DNA from: Bacteroidales bacterium GP4 | Lineage (GTDB): Bacteria; Bacteroidota; Bacteroidia; Bacteroidales; Muribaculaceae | Length of the DNA: 11,225 nt | NCBI GenBank assembly: GCA_001701065.1 | Contig: DAAL01000105.1 | Span: 1-11,225 of the forward strand | Reading direction: 5' to 3' | Part shown: positions 1 through 9,491 of the stretch, piece after piece | Layout of the letters: each line of letters starts with the position of its first letter | Numbering within the stretch: the stretch's first letter is position 1 | Program-made: the position numbers and the translations under genes | Notes under the pieces: model-generated | The model's database searches: none | Told to the model about the DNA's origin: nothing | Seen by the model: the letters and a program-made list of their open reading frames with translations, nothing else

Positions 1-336
1 CAGATTGAAGCCATCGAAGCACGCAAAGAAGCACGCCGTGCAAAACGCGCGTCCAAACCTCGCACCCCCAAAGCCACAAAACCTGCCATCCACGTAGAAT
101 CCACAGTAGAAACCGCAGTGACCGATACCGTGGAAGCCGCCGTGGAAAATGCACCAATAACGGAGTCACCCGAGTTGCCCGAGTTGCCCGAGTTGCCCGA
201 GTCGCCCGAGATGCCGGAACCTCCGGCTCCCAAGCCCCCGAAAACCAATCCCCCATCCAAAAACAAGAAATTTAACGCCATCCTCCGCGCGAAGGAACGC
301 CACGACCGCACCAAGAACCGACTCCATAAATCATAA
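1..336 (+). CDS. 3' end of an unidentified gene with a basic, Pro/Glu-rich C-terminal tail (partial)
   Basis: The frame is open from base 1 to a TAA at 334-336, giving the last 111 residues of a protein whose start lies outside the window. There is no recognisable domain in what is visible. The first part is Lys/Arg/Ala-rich (ARKEARRAKRASKPRTPK), then comes an acidic stretch rich in Val, Ala, Thr and Glu, then a Pro-Glu-Leu repeat (PELPELPELPESPEMPEPP), a PKPPK linker and a very basic end (KNKKFNAILRAKERHDR). The composition suggests a disordered tail of an RNA- or DNA-binding protein; this is an inference from composition only, and the main domain cannot be named. An ATG at 118 is in frame but is only an internal Met-like position, because the open frame continues upstream without a stop. 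Confidence 0.75.
   Translation, partial: QIEAIEARKEARRAKRASKPRTPKATKPAIHVESTVETAVTDTVEAAVENAPITESPELPELPELPESPEMPEPPAPKPPKTNPPSKNKKFNAILRAKERHDRTKNRLHKS
169..222 (+). repeat. Short in-frame tandem repeat (9-bp unit) encoding Pro-Glu-Leu
   Basis: Three perfect copies of CCCGAGTTG at 169-195 are followed by two copies changed in the last codon (TCG, ATG) and a sixth diverged copy, CCGGAACCT. The unit is a multiple of three, so slippage would change the length of the tail by three residues without breaking the frame. Confidence 0.85.
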
Positions 337-422
337 AATTGTTCCGCCACGCTGTGGCTTGGGGATGGTTGGTGCCCTTCAAGGTGGCAGCAGGAAATCG
401 TCGAAGACGATGCTTTGTGGTT

Positions 423-462
423 ATCCCCGCATTTATATGTGGGGATTGGTGAATATTTTTTT
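423..462 (+). terminator. Possible terminator of the upstream gene: 10-bp hairpin with a delayed T-run
   Basis: ATCCCCGCAT (423-432) pairs with ATGTGGGGAT (437-446) through ten base pairs, including one G-T wobble, around a TTAT loop. A T-run follows only at 456-462, ten bases after the stem, so this is not a textbook intrinsic terminator. It lies after the partial gene and before the ferritin promoter, which fits a 3' end signal. Confidence 0.4.
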
Positions 463-491
463 GTGGGTGAAAATAATTTTGTTTAATTTTG
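460..491 (+). promoter_or_regulatory. Bacteroidetes-type promoter of the ferritin gene
   Basis: TTTG at 460-463 and TAATTTTG at 484-491 match the Bacteroidetes -33 (TTTG) and -7 (TAnnTTTG) elements with a 20-nt gap. A second TAATTTTG lies at 474-481 but has no suitably spaced -33 box. Transcription would start near 496, giving a leader of about 32 nt. Confidence 0.6.
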
Positions 492-527
492 CGGCGATTA
501 AATATTAACCATTAATTGTAAGTTAAA

Positions 528-1046
528 ATGTTGAACAACAAAATCGAAAGTGCTCTAAACGCACAGATTAACGCCGAATTTTGGTCAGCCTATCTTTATC
601 TCGCAATGGCATGCCACTTTGAAGCCGACGGAAAGCCGGGTATCGCCAACTGGTTCCGCATCCAGTTCCAGGAAGAACAAGCCCATGCACAGATATTCAT
701 GAACTATATCAACGCCCGCGACGGCCGTGTAGTGCTTCAGCCCATAGACGGCGTTCCCGCTCACTGGGACAACCCCGTTGCAGCGTTTGAAGCCACTCTC
801 GAACACGAAAAGAAAGTGACCGCCCTCATCAACGAGCTTTATGCACTCGCCGAGGCTGAAAAAGACTATCCCACCTGCGATCAACTCAACTGGTTCATCA
901 AAGAACAAGTGGAGGAAGAGGACAGCGCACGTCAGCTGATAGACAAGTTCCGTCTTATCGGCGACAATGGTTTCGGTCTTTACATGCTCGACCAGGAACT
1001 TGCGTCACGCGTGTACAACGTACCGTCACCGCTTGCCAACGCATAA
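528..1046 (+). CDS. ftnA: Non-haem bacterial ferritin (iron storage)
   Basis: This 172-residue protein is a bacterial ferritin of usual length. It oxidises Fe(II) and stores the iron mineral inside a 24-subunit cytoplasmic shell. The ferroxidase residues sit at the same numbers as in E. coli FtnA: Glu17, Tyr24, Glu50, His53 (in QEEQAH), Glu94 (in LEHEKK), Gln127 and Glu130. The extra acidic residues of the third iron site (Glu49, Glu126, Glu129) are also present. There is no haem-ligating Met of bacterioferritin that I can recognise. The ATG at 528 gives an N-terminus typical of the family; the bases before it are A/T-rich without a Shine-Dalgarno motif. It has its own promoter and a strong terminator, so it is probably monocistronic. 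No iron-responsive operator was identified. Confidence 0.96.
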   Translation: MLNNKIESALNAQINAEFWSAYLYLAMACHFEADGKPGIANWFRIQFQEEQAHAQIFMNYINARDGRVVLQPIDGVPAHWDNPVAAFEATLEHEKKVTALINELYALAEAEKDYPTCDQLNWFIKEQVEEEDSARQLIDKFRLIGDNGFGLYMLDQELASRVYNVPSPLANA

Positions 1047-1068
1047 TCCCCCACGGGAAACGGCATAG

Positions 1069-1105
1069 AAAAAGGGTTGCTCCATCCACGGGGCAACCCT
1101 TTTTT
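1069..1105. terminator. Bidirectional intrinsic terminator between ferritin and the RNase E/G gene
   Basis: AAAAAGGGTTGC (1069-1080) pairs with GCAACCCTTTTT (1093-1104), and the stem extends inward with TCC/GGG. It is followed by a T6 run on the plus strand; the minus strand ends in TTTTTC. It lies 22 bp after ferritin and 68 bp after the stop of the convergent RNase gene, so it can serve both. Confidence 0.9.
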
Positions 1106-1172
1106 AATCAGTTTAAGCGTTTTCTCGCTCATAGAGCTGACGCTGAATGCCGGAAGTTCCCACTGTCAGGCA

Positions 1173-2795
1173 TTATTCCTCATTTACTCGATCTTTGGCT
1201 TTGGCTTTATTCTTGGAAGAGGACGACTCCATGTCCTTCTCTTCCGCCAGTTCAATCACGTTCTTATCCTTATCCACGACCTTGTATTCAAGATAGGCAA
1301 GTGACTGGTCAGGGCGAATCTTGAACTTGCCGCCCAGTTCCATGCGCCAACGCTTGTACATGGATATAAATCCTTTCTTGAGATAAGCATCGACATAAGG
1401 ATGCACATACATGGTGAATCCCTTCACCTTCAAGTCATTGATAAGATATTCAAGTTTCTCCTTAAGAGTGTCGGTAAACAGCAATGAAGGCTGCACCATT
1501 CCTTTCCCGAAGCATGAGGGGCACTTCTCGGCAGTCACAATGTCCATAGCCGGACGCACACGCTGGCGGGTGATCTGCATCAGTCCGAATTTGCTCAGCG
1601 GAAGGATGTTATGCCTTGCACGGTCATTTGCCATAAGAGCCTTCATGTGATCGTAGAGAGCCTGGCGGTGCTCCCCTTTGTTCATGTCGATGAAGTCAAT
1701 GACAATAATACCGCCCATGTCGCGAAGCCGCAATTGACGAGCTATTTCATCAGCCGCCCTGAGATTCACATCAAGAGCGTTTGATTCCTGATCGTTGGCA
1801 GCACGTGAACGGTTACCGGAGTTAACGTCAATCACATGCAAAGCCTCCGTGTGCTCAATGATAATATAAGCGCCCGACTTAAACGACACCGTTTTCCCGA
1901 ATGACGATTTTATCTGTCGAGTTACATTAAAATGGTCAAAAATAGGCTCATCCTTGGCATACAGCTTAACAATGTCGTGACGGTCAGGAGCAATAAGATC
2001 GACATACTTCGACACCTGATTAAATGTCTCCACGTCGTTTATCCAAACTGTTTCAAACGACGGGCTGAACACGTCACGCAAGATGCTCACGATGCGGCTA
2101 TCTTCCTCGAATATCAGCGACGGCACCGGCGATGACTGCGCTTTCTGCACTGTATCTTCCCAGCACTTCAGAAGCGTTTTCAGTTCATGGTTCAGTTCCG
2201 CCACGCGTTTTCCCTCAGCCGATGTACGCACTATCACCCCGAAGTTCTTGGGCCGGATGCTGTTCACGAGCTGGCGCAGCCTGACCTTCTCTTCGGTGGT
2301 CTTTATCTTCTGCGATATAGATATCTTATCGCTGAACGGAATTAGCACCAAGTAGCGTCCTGTAAAAGATATCTCAGTGGTGAGCCTGGGTCCCTTGGAT
2401 GAAATGGGCTCTTTAGCCACCTGAACCATCAGGGTCATATCCTTTTCAAGGACATCGGTCACAGAACCGCGCTTGGGGATATCGGGAAGAAGCTTTGACT
2501 TTGACAAGGAAGGCACTTTCTTTTTGTCGTCAAGAGCTTGCTTCAAAAATTGATAATAAGAAGAAAATTGAGAGCCAAGATCCAAGTAATGCAGAAAAGC
2601 GTCCTTTCCATAACCTACGTCCACAAAAGCGGCGTTCAGCCCCGGCATCAGTTTCTTCACACGAGCCAGATAGATGTCGCCGACAGCGCAGGTGGGATTA
2701 CGCGACTCTTTCTGTAATGAAACAAGACGTGTATCCTCGGTCAATGCAATCGACACCTCTTTGGGTTGTACATCGATTATAAGTTCACTTTTCAT
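1173..2795 (-). CDS. rng: Ribonuclease E/G family endoribonuclease
   Basis: This 540-residue protein belongs to the RNase E/G family, which cuts single-stranded RNA in mRNA decay and in rRNA and tRNA maturation. An S1-like RNA-binding region lies at about residues 36-130 (GDIYLARVKKLMPGLNAAFV, FLHYLDLG). The catalytic aspartates are Asp323 in HVIDVNSGNRS and Asp367 in GGIIVIDFIDM, corresponding to E. coli RNase E Asp303 and Asp346. The zinc-link Cys pair is Cys425/Cys428 in CPSCFGKG. The length matches RNase G-like proteins, with only a short Lys/Ser-rich tail (about 520-540) and no long degradosome scaffold. The ATG at 2795 gives MKSELIIDVQPKEVSIAL, the usual start in Bacteroidales relatives. 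The gene is 218 bp downstream of the small basic protein; I found no convincing promoter in the gap, but there is a hairpin (2840-2860). Confidence 0.95.
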   Translation of the reverse strand: MKSELIIDVQPKEVSIALTEDTRLVSLQKESRNPTCAVGDIYLARVKKLMPGLNAAFVDVGYGKDAFLHYLDLGSQFSSYYQFLKQALDDKKKVPSLSKSKLLPDIPKRGSVTDVLEKDMTLMVQVAKEPISSKGPRLTTEISFTGRYLVLIPFSDKISISQKIKTTEEKVRLRQLVNSIRPKNFGVIVRTSAEGKRVAELNHELKTLLKCWEDTVQKAQSSPVPSLIFEEDSRIVSILRDVFSPSFETVWINDVETFNQVSKYVDLIAPDRHDIVKLYAKDEPIFDHFNVTRQIKSSFGKTVSFKSGAYIIIEHTEALHVIDVNSGNRSRAANDQESNALDVNLRAADEIARQLRLRDMGGIIVIDFIDMNKGEHRQALYDHMKALMANDRARHNILPLSKFGLMQITRQRVRPAMDIVTAEKCPSCFGKGMVQPSLLFTDTLKEKLEYLINDLKVKGFTMYVHPYVDAYLKKGFISMYKRWRMELGGKFKIRPDQSLAYLEYKVVDKDKNVIELAEEKDMESSSSKNKAKAKDRVNEE

Positions 2796-2839
2796 GTACT
2801 TTTATCTTGCCGTCATCACAAAATTTAGTTCAGCCTGTC

Positions 2840-2860
2840 GACCGGCGACGGCAACCGGTC
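2840..2860 (-). promoter_or_regulatory. Hairpin in the leader of the RNase E/G gene
   Basis: GACCGG (minus strand) and CCGGTC form a 6-bp stem around a 9-nt loop. A wobble pair and further GCC/GGC pairing past a bulge lengthen it. It sits 45 bp before the start codon, has no U-run, and is therefore more likely a leader structure than a terminator. A role in expression control is only a possibility. Confidence 0.45.
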
Positions 2861-3013
2861 AAGGCAGCGAGGGGCAATCAACCGATAACTACCACCTCCC
2901 TAAAATACACAAAGAACAAACCTGCCAATGTCGATTCCGGTCTTCATTGCCATGTTTGTTCCAGTATATCGATTTTTTGATTAAGTCACAGATAGAAATA
3001 ATCCGGAATTAGC

Positions 3014-3103
3014 TTATTTCTTCTTATGACGGTTTTTTCTAAGGCGTTTTTTGCGCTTATGAGTAGCCATCTTGTGGCCTTTTCTTTTTTTTCCGCTTGG
3101 CAT
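3014..3103 (-). CDS. 29-residue AURKAIP1/COX24-type (mS38/bS22-like) basic protein
   Basis: This tiny gene encodes 29 residues starting MPSGKKRKGHKMATHKRKKR and ending LRKNRHKKK; more than half of the residues are Lys, Arg or His. The pattern (KRRKH-K--THKRKKRLRKNRHKKK type) is what Bacteroidetes genomes carry as an AURKAIP1/COX24-domain protein, related to mitochondrial ribosomal protein mS38 and mycobacterial bS22. From the family I infer a small-subunit ribosomal protein that binds rRNA. ATG at 3103 is the only sensible start. It lies 49 bp downstream of the HU gene on the same strand, so cotranscription with HU is plausible. It is shorter than usual gene-calling cut-offs and could easily be missed. 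Confidence 0.88.
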   Translation of the reverse strand: MPSGKKRKGHKMATHKRKKRLRKNRHKKK

Positions 3104-3152
3104 TGTACGCGATTTTGAAAGTTAATAAATATGTTGATTACTCTTAATAATA

Positions 3153-3425
3153 TTATTTCACGTCTTCCATGAACACCTTAGCGGGCTTGAATGCCGGGAT
3201 TTTGTGCTCAGGTATAATAATAGTAGTGTTCTTTGAAATGTTACGCGCAGTCTTTTCAGAACGTGTCTTTACAATGAAACTACCGAATCCACGTAAATAC
3301 ACATTTTCACCGTGTGCCAAAGAATCCTTAACGATTTCCATGAATTGCTCAATCGTTTTAAGAACGTCAGCTTTTTCCACACCAGTACTCTTTGCGATTT
3401 CGTTTACGATATCAGCTTTTGTCAT
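3153..3425 (-). CDS. HU-family DNA-binding protein
   Basis: The protein is 90 residues and matches the HU/IHF family: MTKADIVNEIAKSTGVEKAD at the N-terminus (helical dimerisation part), the ENVYLRGFGSF signature at about residues 42-52, and the DNA-binding beta-arm around ARNISKNTTIIIPEHKIPAFKPAK. HU dimers bend and compact DNA with little sequence specificity. The frame is open back to 3581, but I chose the ATG at 3425: it gives the usual 90-residue length, and the upstream codons look unlike HU and overlap a putative promoter. The small AURKAIP1/COX24-type gene follows 49 bp downstream. This is a single-chain HU of the plain type, not the longer Bacteroidetes versions with extra domains. 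Confidence 0.95.
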   Translation of the reverse strand: MTKADIVNEIAKSTGVEKADVLKTIEQFMEIVKDSLAHGENVYLRGFGSFIVKTRSEKTARNISKNTTIIIPEHKIPAFKPAKVFMEDVK

Positions 3426-3497
3426 AGTTGTTGTATTTTTAGTTATATTTACAAAGTATTGTCGAACTCTCTTGCTCATCAGCAGAGTCGTGATTTT

Positions 3498-3514
3498 TTT
3501 GCAGTGCAAATATC
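3498..3514 (-). promoter_or_regulatory. Candidate -7 box and overlapping palindrome before HU
   Basis: On the minus strand GATATTTG (3514-3507) matches the TAnnTTTG box except at the first base, and a perfect 13-bp palindrome, TTTGCACTGCAAA (3498-3510), overlaps it. No TTTG is found at -33 spacing, so the promoter call is weak. If real, the HU leader would be about 75 nt. Confidence 0.3.
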
Positions 3515-3592
3515 GCACTTTTTTTTCAATTAGAGGTAATCTCTGACCTGAATTTTTCAATAAAATTCTATTTTTCATCATTTTAGATGAAT

Positions 3593-3618
3593 TTTTGACG
3601 AGAAACGCTCCGTCAAAA
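3593..3618 (-). terminator. Hairpin after the asparaginase gene, possible terminator
   Basis: TTTTGACG and CGTCAAAA form a perfect 8-bp stem around a 10-nt loop, 23 bp after the asparaginase stop codon. On the minus strand it is followed by ATTCATC, not a clear U-run, so its activity as an intrinsic terminator is uncertain. Confidence 0.4.
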
Positions 3619-3641
3619 CCACTTTTGCATCACATCCGCGC

Positions 3642-4685
3642 TTATAAAGTCACCTCTCCGCACAGCGAACACTCGAAGTATTTGCGCACATCGTCAGGCT
3701 CCAATCCGAGTCCGAAAAGATACATCATCTTGGTTATTGCAGCTTCGGAAGTCATGTCGTGCCCCGATATCGCTCCCGCGGCGGCAAGGCGGTCGCCCGA
3801 AAGGTAACGCTTGGTGTGCACTCCGCCGTTGACGCACTGAGTGACATTGACTATCACTATGCCTCGTCTCACGGCTTCCTTTATCGCCGCAGTGAACCAC
3901 GGATAAGTGGGAGCATTGCCGGCACCGTAAGTCCTCAGCACTATACCTTTTATATCGGGAGTATTGAGCTGATGGCGCAGAATCTTCTCGGTCATTCCCG
4001 GATGAAGGTCGATGAACATCACATTGGTGTCCATTGCATACCTCACTTTCAGCGGACGGCGCACAGCGGGCCGCATCAAAGCTTCCTCACTGAAATGGAT
4101 ACCCAGCCCTATCTTGGCAAGCGACGGATAGTTATTGCTCTTAAAGGCATTGAAGTTGTCGGCGCTCATCTTGGTGGAGCGGTTGCCGCGCCAGAGGTAG
4201 TTCTCGAAAAGGATTGCCACCTCCTGCACCATCGGCGACGAGTTCATGTCGGTCGACGCTGCTATCTGTAGAGCGGTGATAAGGTTTTCCTCGCCGTCGG
4301 TGCGCACCTCGCCTATGGGCAATTGCGAACCGGTGATTATGACCGGTTTGTGCAGATTTTCAAGCATAAACGACAATGCCGAAGCCGTATAAGCCATGGT
4401 GTCAGTGCCATGAAGCACCACAAAACCGTCAAACTTATCGAAATTGCGCTCAATCACTCTTGCTATCTCCATCCAGTACTGAGGATTCATGTCGGATGAG
4501 TCCAACGGAGGATTGAACTGTATATTCTCTATTTTATAGTCGAGCATCTTGACTTTGGGCACATTGTCAATGAGATGCGCAAAATCAAAAGGCTGGAGAG
4601 TGTGAGTCTCGGGATTTTCAATCATCCCTATAGTCCCTCCGGTGTAAACAATGAGTATGTGAGGTTTTCTTGTAGTTTTCATCAT
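3642..4685 (-). CDS. ansA: Type I (cytoplasmic) L-asparaginase
   Basis: This 347-residue protein hydrolyses L-asparagine to aspartate and ammonia. The N-terminal TGGTIGM motif (residues 15-21) carries the nucleophile Thr18; the second motif HGTDTMAYTASAL supplies Thr94 and Asp95; Lys172 in RGNRSTK completes the second triad. The C-terminal domain contains GIVLRTYGAGNAP and SGHDMTSEAAITKM, as in AnsA-type enzymes. There is no signal peptide, which fits the cytoplasmic type I rather than the periplasmic type II enzyme. Two Met codons stand in tandem at the start (4685 and 4682); either is possible. The gene begins 38 bp after the stop of metG with no intrinsic terminator between them, so it is probably in one transcript with metG. 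Confidence 0.93.
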   Translation of the reverse strand: MMKTTRKPHILIVYTGGTIGMIENPETHTLQPFDFAHLIDNVPKVKMLDYKIENIQFNPPLDSSDMNPQYWMEIARVIERNFDKFDGFVVLHGTDTMAYTASALSFMLENLHKPVIITGSQLPIGEVRTDGEENLITALQIAASTDMNSSPMVQEVAILFENYLWRGNRSTKMSADNFNAFKSNNYPSLAKIGLGIHFSEEALMRPAVRRPLKVRYAMDTNVMFIDLHPGMTEKILRHQLNTPDIKGIVLRTYGAGNAPTYPWFTAAIKEAVRRGIVIVNVTQCVNGGVHTKRYLSGDRLAAAGAISGHDMTSEAAITKMMYLFGLGLEPDDVRKYFECSLCGEVTL

Positions 4686-4723
4686 CTATGAATCATCAAT
4701 CAGCCACTGTGGCACATCGGCAT

Positions 4724-6766
4724 TTACATGACCTGAGCACCAGGACGCACTTGACCCGTAGGACCTATCACCACCAGTGAGCCGTCAGGATTCTGAGCCG
4801 AAAGAATCATACCTTCGGAGAGCACACCCTTGAGTTTACGAGGCTCAAAATTAGCGATAAAGCACACTTGCTTGCCCACAAGGTCCTCGGGGCTATAATA
4901 TTTAGCGATACCCGACACGATAGTACGCTTGTTCATGCCGTCGTCGATAAGGAATTGCAGCAATTTATCGGCTTTAGGCACTTTCTTGCACTCAAGCACC
5001 GTACCCACTCTGATGTCGCAACGCTTGAATGTGTCAAAGTCCACATTCTCAGCCTGGGGAGCGGGCTGCCAGTTCTTTTCGAGGTTAGCCTTCTTTGTGT
5101 CCTGCAGACGCTTCACCTGCGCCTCCACCACTTCATCCTCTATCTTTTCAAACAGAAGTTCAGGCTCGCCTATCTTGGCACCGGCAGGGATAAGGTCATT
5201 GCAGCCTATCATGTCCCAGGTTATCTTGTCGCCGCCGAGCATCTTAAGAAGTTTAGCGCTCATAAACGGCAGGAACGGTTCAAAAGCTATTGATATGCTG
5301 GCGCATATCTGAAGTGCGACATTCAGTATGGTAGCAGTACGCGCCATGTCGGTCTTAGCCACCTTCCAAGGTTCCGCTTCCTGAAGATAGCGGTTGCCGA
5401 GACGCGCGATGTTCATAGCATCCTTCAGCGCGTCACGGAAATGGAAGTTCTCAAGATTGTCAGTGAGCGACTTCTTGATTTCAGCGAGTTCAGCGAACAC
5501 GCCCTTGTCGATGTCCTGATACTCACCCGCAGCATGAACAATTCCGTCAAAATATTTATGGGTAAGCACAACTGCGCGGTTCACGAAGTTGCCGAGGATA
5601 GCCACAAGCTCGCTGTTGTTGCGCGCCTGGAAATCACGCCATGTGAAGTCGTTGTCCTTGGTTTCGGGCGCATTTGCAGTGAGAACGTAGCGAAGCACAT
5701 CCTGCTTGCCGGGGAAATCCCTCAGATACTCATGCAACCACACAGCCCAGTTGCGTGAAGTCGAAATTTTATCACCTTCAAGGTTCAGGAACTCGTTTGC
5801 CGGCACATTGTCAGGCAATTGATACCCGTCGCCGTAAGCCATAAGCATTGCCGGGAACACGATGCAGTGGAACACGATGTTGTCCTTGCCGATGAAGTGT
5901 ATCAAGCGGGTTTCAGGATCCTTCCAGTATTTTTCCCATGAATCGGGAAGAAGCTCCTTGGTATTGGAGATATAACCGATGGGGGCATCGAACCACACAT
6001 ACAGCACTTTGCCTTCAGCACCTTCCACCGGCACGGGAATACCCCAGTCGAGGTCACGGCTCACAGCACGCGGCTGAAGACCCATGTCAAGCCACGACTT
6101 GCACTGACCGTACACATTAGGTCGCCATTCCTTGTGCCCTTCCAGAATCCATTCACGCAATTTAGGCTCCCACTTGTCAAGCGGCAGATACCAGTGATGG
6201 GTTTCTTTCTTCACGGGAGTGCTTCCTGTGAGCGCGCTTTTGGGATTTATAAGGTCGTCGGGGCTAAGCGATGTGCCGCACTGTTCGCACTGGTCGCCGT
6301 AAGCGCGTTCGTTTCCGCAATGAGGGCAAGTGCCTGTAACGTAACGGTCGGCGAGAAATTGACCCGCCGCCTCATCGTAAAGCTGCATGGATGTTTTCTC
6401 CACAAATTCGCCCTTGTCGTAAAGGCGGCGGAAAAATTCGCTTGCAGTGTCATGATGCACATCGGAAGTGGTGCGGGAATACACATCGAAGGATATTCCA
6501 AGTTCTTCAAACGAATCCTTGATTATGTTGTGGTAACGATCGACGATGTCCTGAGGCGTTACACCCTCGGCTTTCGCTTTTATAGTGATGGGGACCCCAT
6601 GCTCGTCGCTTCCGCCTATCATAATCACATCTTTACCTTGAAGACGTAAGAAACGCGCATATATGTCAGCCGGCACATACACACCTGCAAGGTGACCTAT
6701 GTGCACCGGTCCGTTGGCGTAAGGGAGGGCGGTAGTGATGAGTGTTCGCTTGAAGTTCTTTTCCAT
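4724..6766 (-). CDS. metG: Methionyl-tRNA synthetase with C-terminal tRNA-binding domain
   Basis: This 680-residue class I enzyme attaches methionine to tRNA-Met. The HIGH motif is at residues 22-25 ([10 protein letters not shown]), the second signature appears as KISTS (about 333-337, variant of KMSKS), and a knuckle with four cysteines (CPHC at 147-150, CEQC at 160-163) should bind zinc. The last 105 residues or so form the EMAP II/Trbp111-like tRNA-binding domain ([20 protein letters not shown]), which also mediates dimerisation. I start at ATG 6766 because homologues begin with ME-K-FKRT; the frame can be extended to a TTG at 6796, but that codon lies in the likely -7 box. folB lies upstream on the same strand and ansA follows 38 bp downstream. 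Confidence 0.96.
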   Translation of the reverse strand: MEKNFKRTLITTALPYANGPVHIGHLAGVYVPADIYARFLRLQGKDVIMIGGSDEHGVPITIKAKAEGVTPQDIVDRYHNIIKDSFEELGISFDVYSRTTSDVHHDTASEFFRRLYDKGEFVEKTSMQLYDEAAGQFLADRYVTGTCPHCGNERAYGDQCEQCGTSLSPDDLINPKSALTGSTPVKKETHHWYLPLDKWEPKLREWILEGHKEWRPNVYGQCKSWLDMGLQPRAVSRDLDWGIPVPVEGAEGKVLYVWFDAPIGYISNTKELLPDSWEKYWKDPETRLIHFIGKDNIVFHCIVFPAMLMAYGDGYQLPDNVPANEFLNLEGDKISTSRNWAVWLHEYLRDFPGKQDVLRYVLTANAPETKDNDFTWRDFQARNNSELVAILGNFVNRAVVLTHKYFDGIVHAAGEYQDIDKGVFAELAEIKKSLTDNLENFHFRDALKDAMNIARLGNRYLQEAEPWKVAKTDMARTATILNVALQICASISIAFEPFLPFMSAKLLKMLGGDKITWDMIGCNDLIPAGAKIGEPELLFEKIEDEVVEAQVKRLQDTKKANLEKNWQPAPQAENVDFDTFKRCDIRVGTVLECKKVPKADKLLQFLIDDGMNKRTIVSGIAKYYSPEDLVGKQVCFIANFEPRKLKGVLSEGMILSAQNPDGSLVVIGPTGQVRPGAQVM

Positions 6767-6793
6767 AATTTTACGTAATATTTTTTCTGACTG

Positions 6794-6824
6794 CAAAATT
6801 ACGTGTAATTAATGAAAAAATAAA
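6794..6824 (-). promoter_or_regulatory. Likely promoter of metG(-ansA)
   Basis: On the minus strand TAATTTTG (6801-6794) fits TAnnTTTG exactly; TTTA (6824-6821) stands 19 nt upstream in place of TTTG. Transcription would start near 6789, giving a leader of about 23 nt to the ATG at 6766. This argues against the upstream TTG start. Confidence 0.5.
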
Positions 6825-6853
6825 ATCTCAGCCCAATAATCCGTCTTTAATCA

Positions 6854-7213
6854 TCACCATTTATACATAACCCCCACTCCATCCACTTCGCAGGTGATGG
6901 GCGGAGTAAGCTTTACAAGCGTAACTGATCCTCCGGTCACATAACTCCACTTAGCCCTTATACGCTTCACAATCTGCGCCACCACATGCTCCAGAAGCAT
7001 AGCAGGCTCGCTCATCACGTCCTTAACCAGGTCGATCAGTTCAGCGTAATTCAGCGTTCCGGGCAATTCATCATGTTCAGTAGCCGACGAGTCCACGGCA
7101 TAGTCGACAGTCACCGTGACCTTGAAATCATTTCCCACTGTCCTTTCCTGCGGAAGCACCCCTATGCGGGCATGGACTTTCATGCCGTCCACTATTATAG
7201 TCATCTTATTCAT
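6854..7213 (-). CDS. folB: Dihydroneopterin aldolase
   Basis: This 119-residue protein is the folate-pathway enzyme that cleaves 7,8-dihydroneopterin to 6-hydroxymethyl-7,8-dihydropterin and glycolaldehyde. Family landmarks are in order: GMKVHARIGVLPQER with Glu23, GNDFKVTV, LNYAEL with Tyr56, LLEHV with the substrate-anchoring Glu75, and LVKLTPPI with the catalytic Lys101. The length is normal for the T-fold octamer subunit. Two starts are possible: ATG 7213 (MNKMTIIVDG) or ATG 7204 (MTIIVDG). The promoter places the predicted transcription start at or next to 7213, so the mRNA is either leaderless or has a leader of about nine nucleotides. The gene ends with two TGA codons in tandem, 87 bp before metG. 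Confidence 0.95.
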   Translation of the reverse strand: MNKMTIIVDGMKVHARIGVLPQERTVGNDFKVTVTVDYAVDSSATEHDELPGTLNYAELIDLVKDVMSEPAMLLEHVVAQIVKRIRAKWSYVTGGSVTLVKLTPPITCEVDGVGVMYKW

Positions 7214-7217
7214 TCCG

Positions 7218-7248
7218 CAAATATAGTCACTTCAAGGCAACGCACAAA
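7218..7248 (-). promoter_or_regulatory. Consensus promoter abutting the folB start
   Basis: On the minus strand TTTG (7248-7245), a 19-nt gap and TATATTTG (7225-7218) form a perfect Bacteroidetes promoter. The expected start site, about five bases after the -7 box, coincides with the A of ATG 7213. Confidence 0.75.
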
Positions 7249-7261
7249 GAAAAAAGGGAAC

Positions 7262-7298
7262 AAAAAGAACAGGGACAAAGCATTGCGCCTTGTCCCTG
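7262..7298 (-). terminator. Intrinsic terminator of the xylanase-esterase gene
   Basis: CAGGGACAA (minus-strand 7298-7290) and TTGTCCCTG (7278-7270) form a 9-bp stem with an 11-nt loop; TTCTTTTTG follows on the minus strand. It lies 25 bp after the stop codon of the xylanase gene and separates it from folB. Confidence 0.88.
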
Positions 7299-7323
7299 CA
7301 TCTACATTATTTTTAACTCATAA

Positions 7324-9480
<2,157 letters not shown>

Positions 9481-9491
9481 TTAATTTTAGA

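Noticed and set aside
585..908. 107-codon frame opposite ferritin
   Set aside because: A shadow of ferritin; the ferritin frame has every active-site residue.
2900..2953. 17-codon minus-strand frame (MAMKTGIDIGRFVLCVF) upstream of the RNase gene
   Set aside because: No supporting evidence: no paralogue, no promoter and no conserved start context; short frames like this occur by chance.
3426..3581. N-terminal extension of HU to 142 residues
   Set aside because: The added residues (KNRILLKNSGQRL...) are unlike HU, and the ATG at 3425 gives the normal 90-residue protein. The extension also covers the A/T-rich region likely to hold the promoter.
3574..3596. TTCATC/GATGAA hairpin followed by five T on the plus strand
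   Set aside because: It looks like a terminator only on the plus strand, where no gene ends; most likely chance in A/T-rich DNA.
6134..6649. 171-codon plus-strand frame opposite metG
   Set aside because: Antisense shadow of metG with no domain pattern; the same applies to long plus-strand frames opposite ansA and the xylanase gene.
6767..6796. Ten-residue extension of metG to a TTG codon
   Set aside because: TTG 6796 lies within the TAATTTTG -7 box, and homologues start at the downstream ATG.
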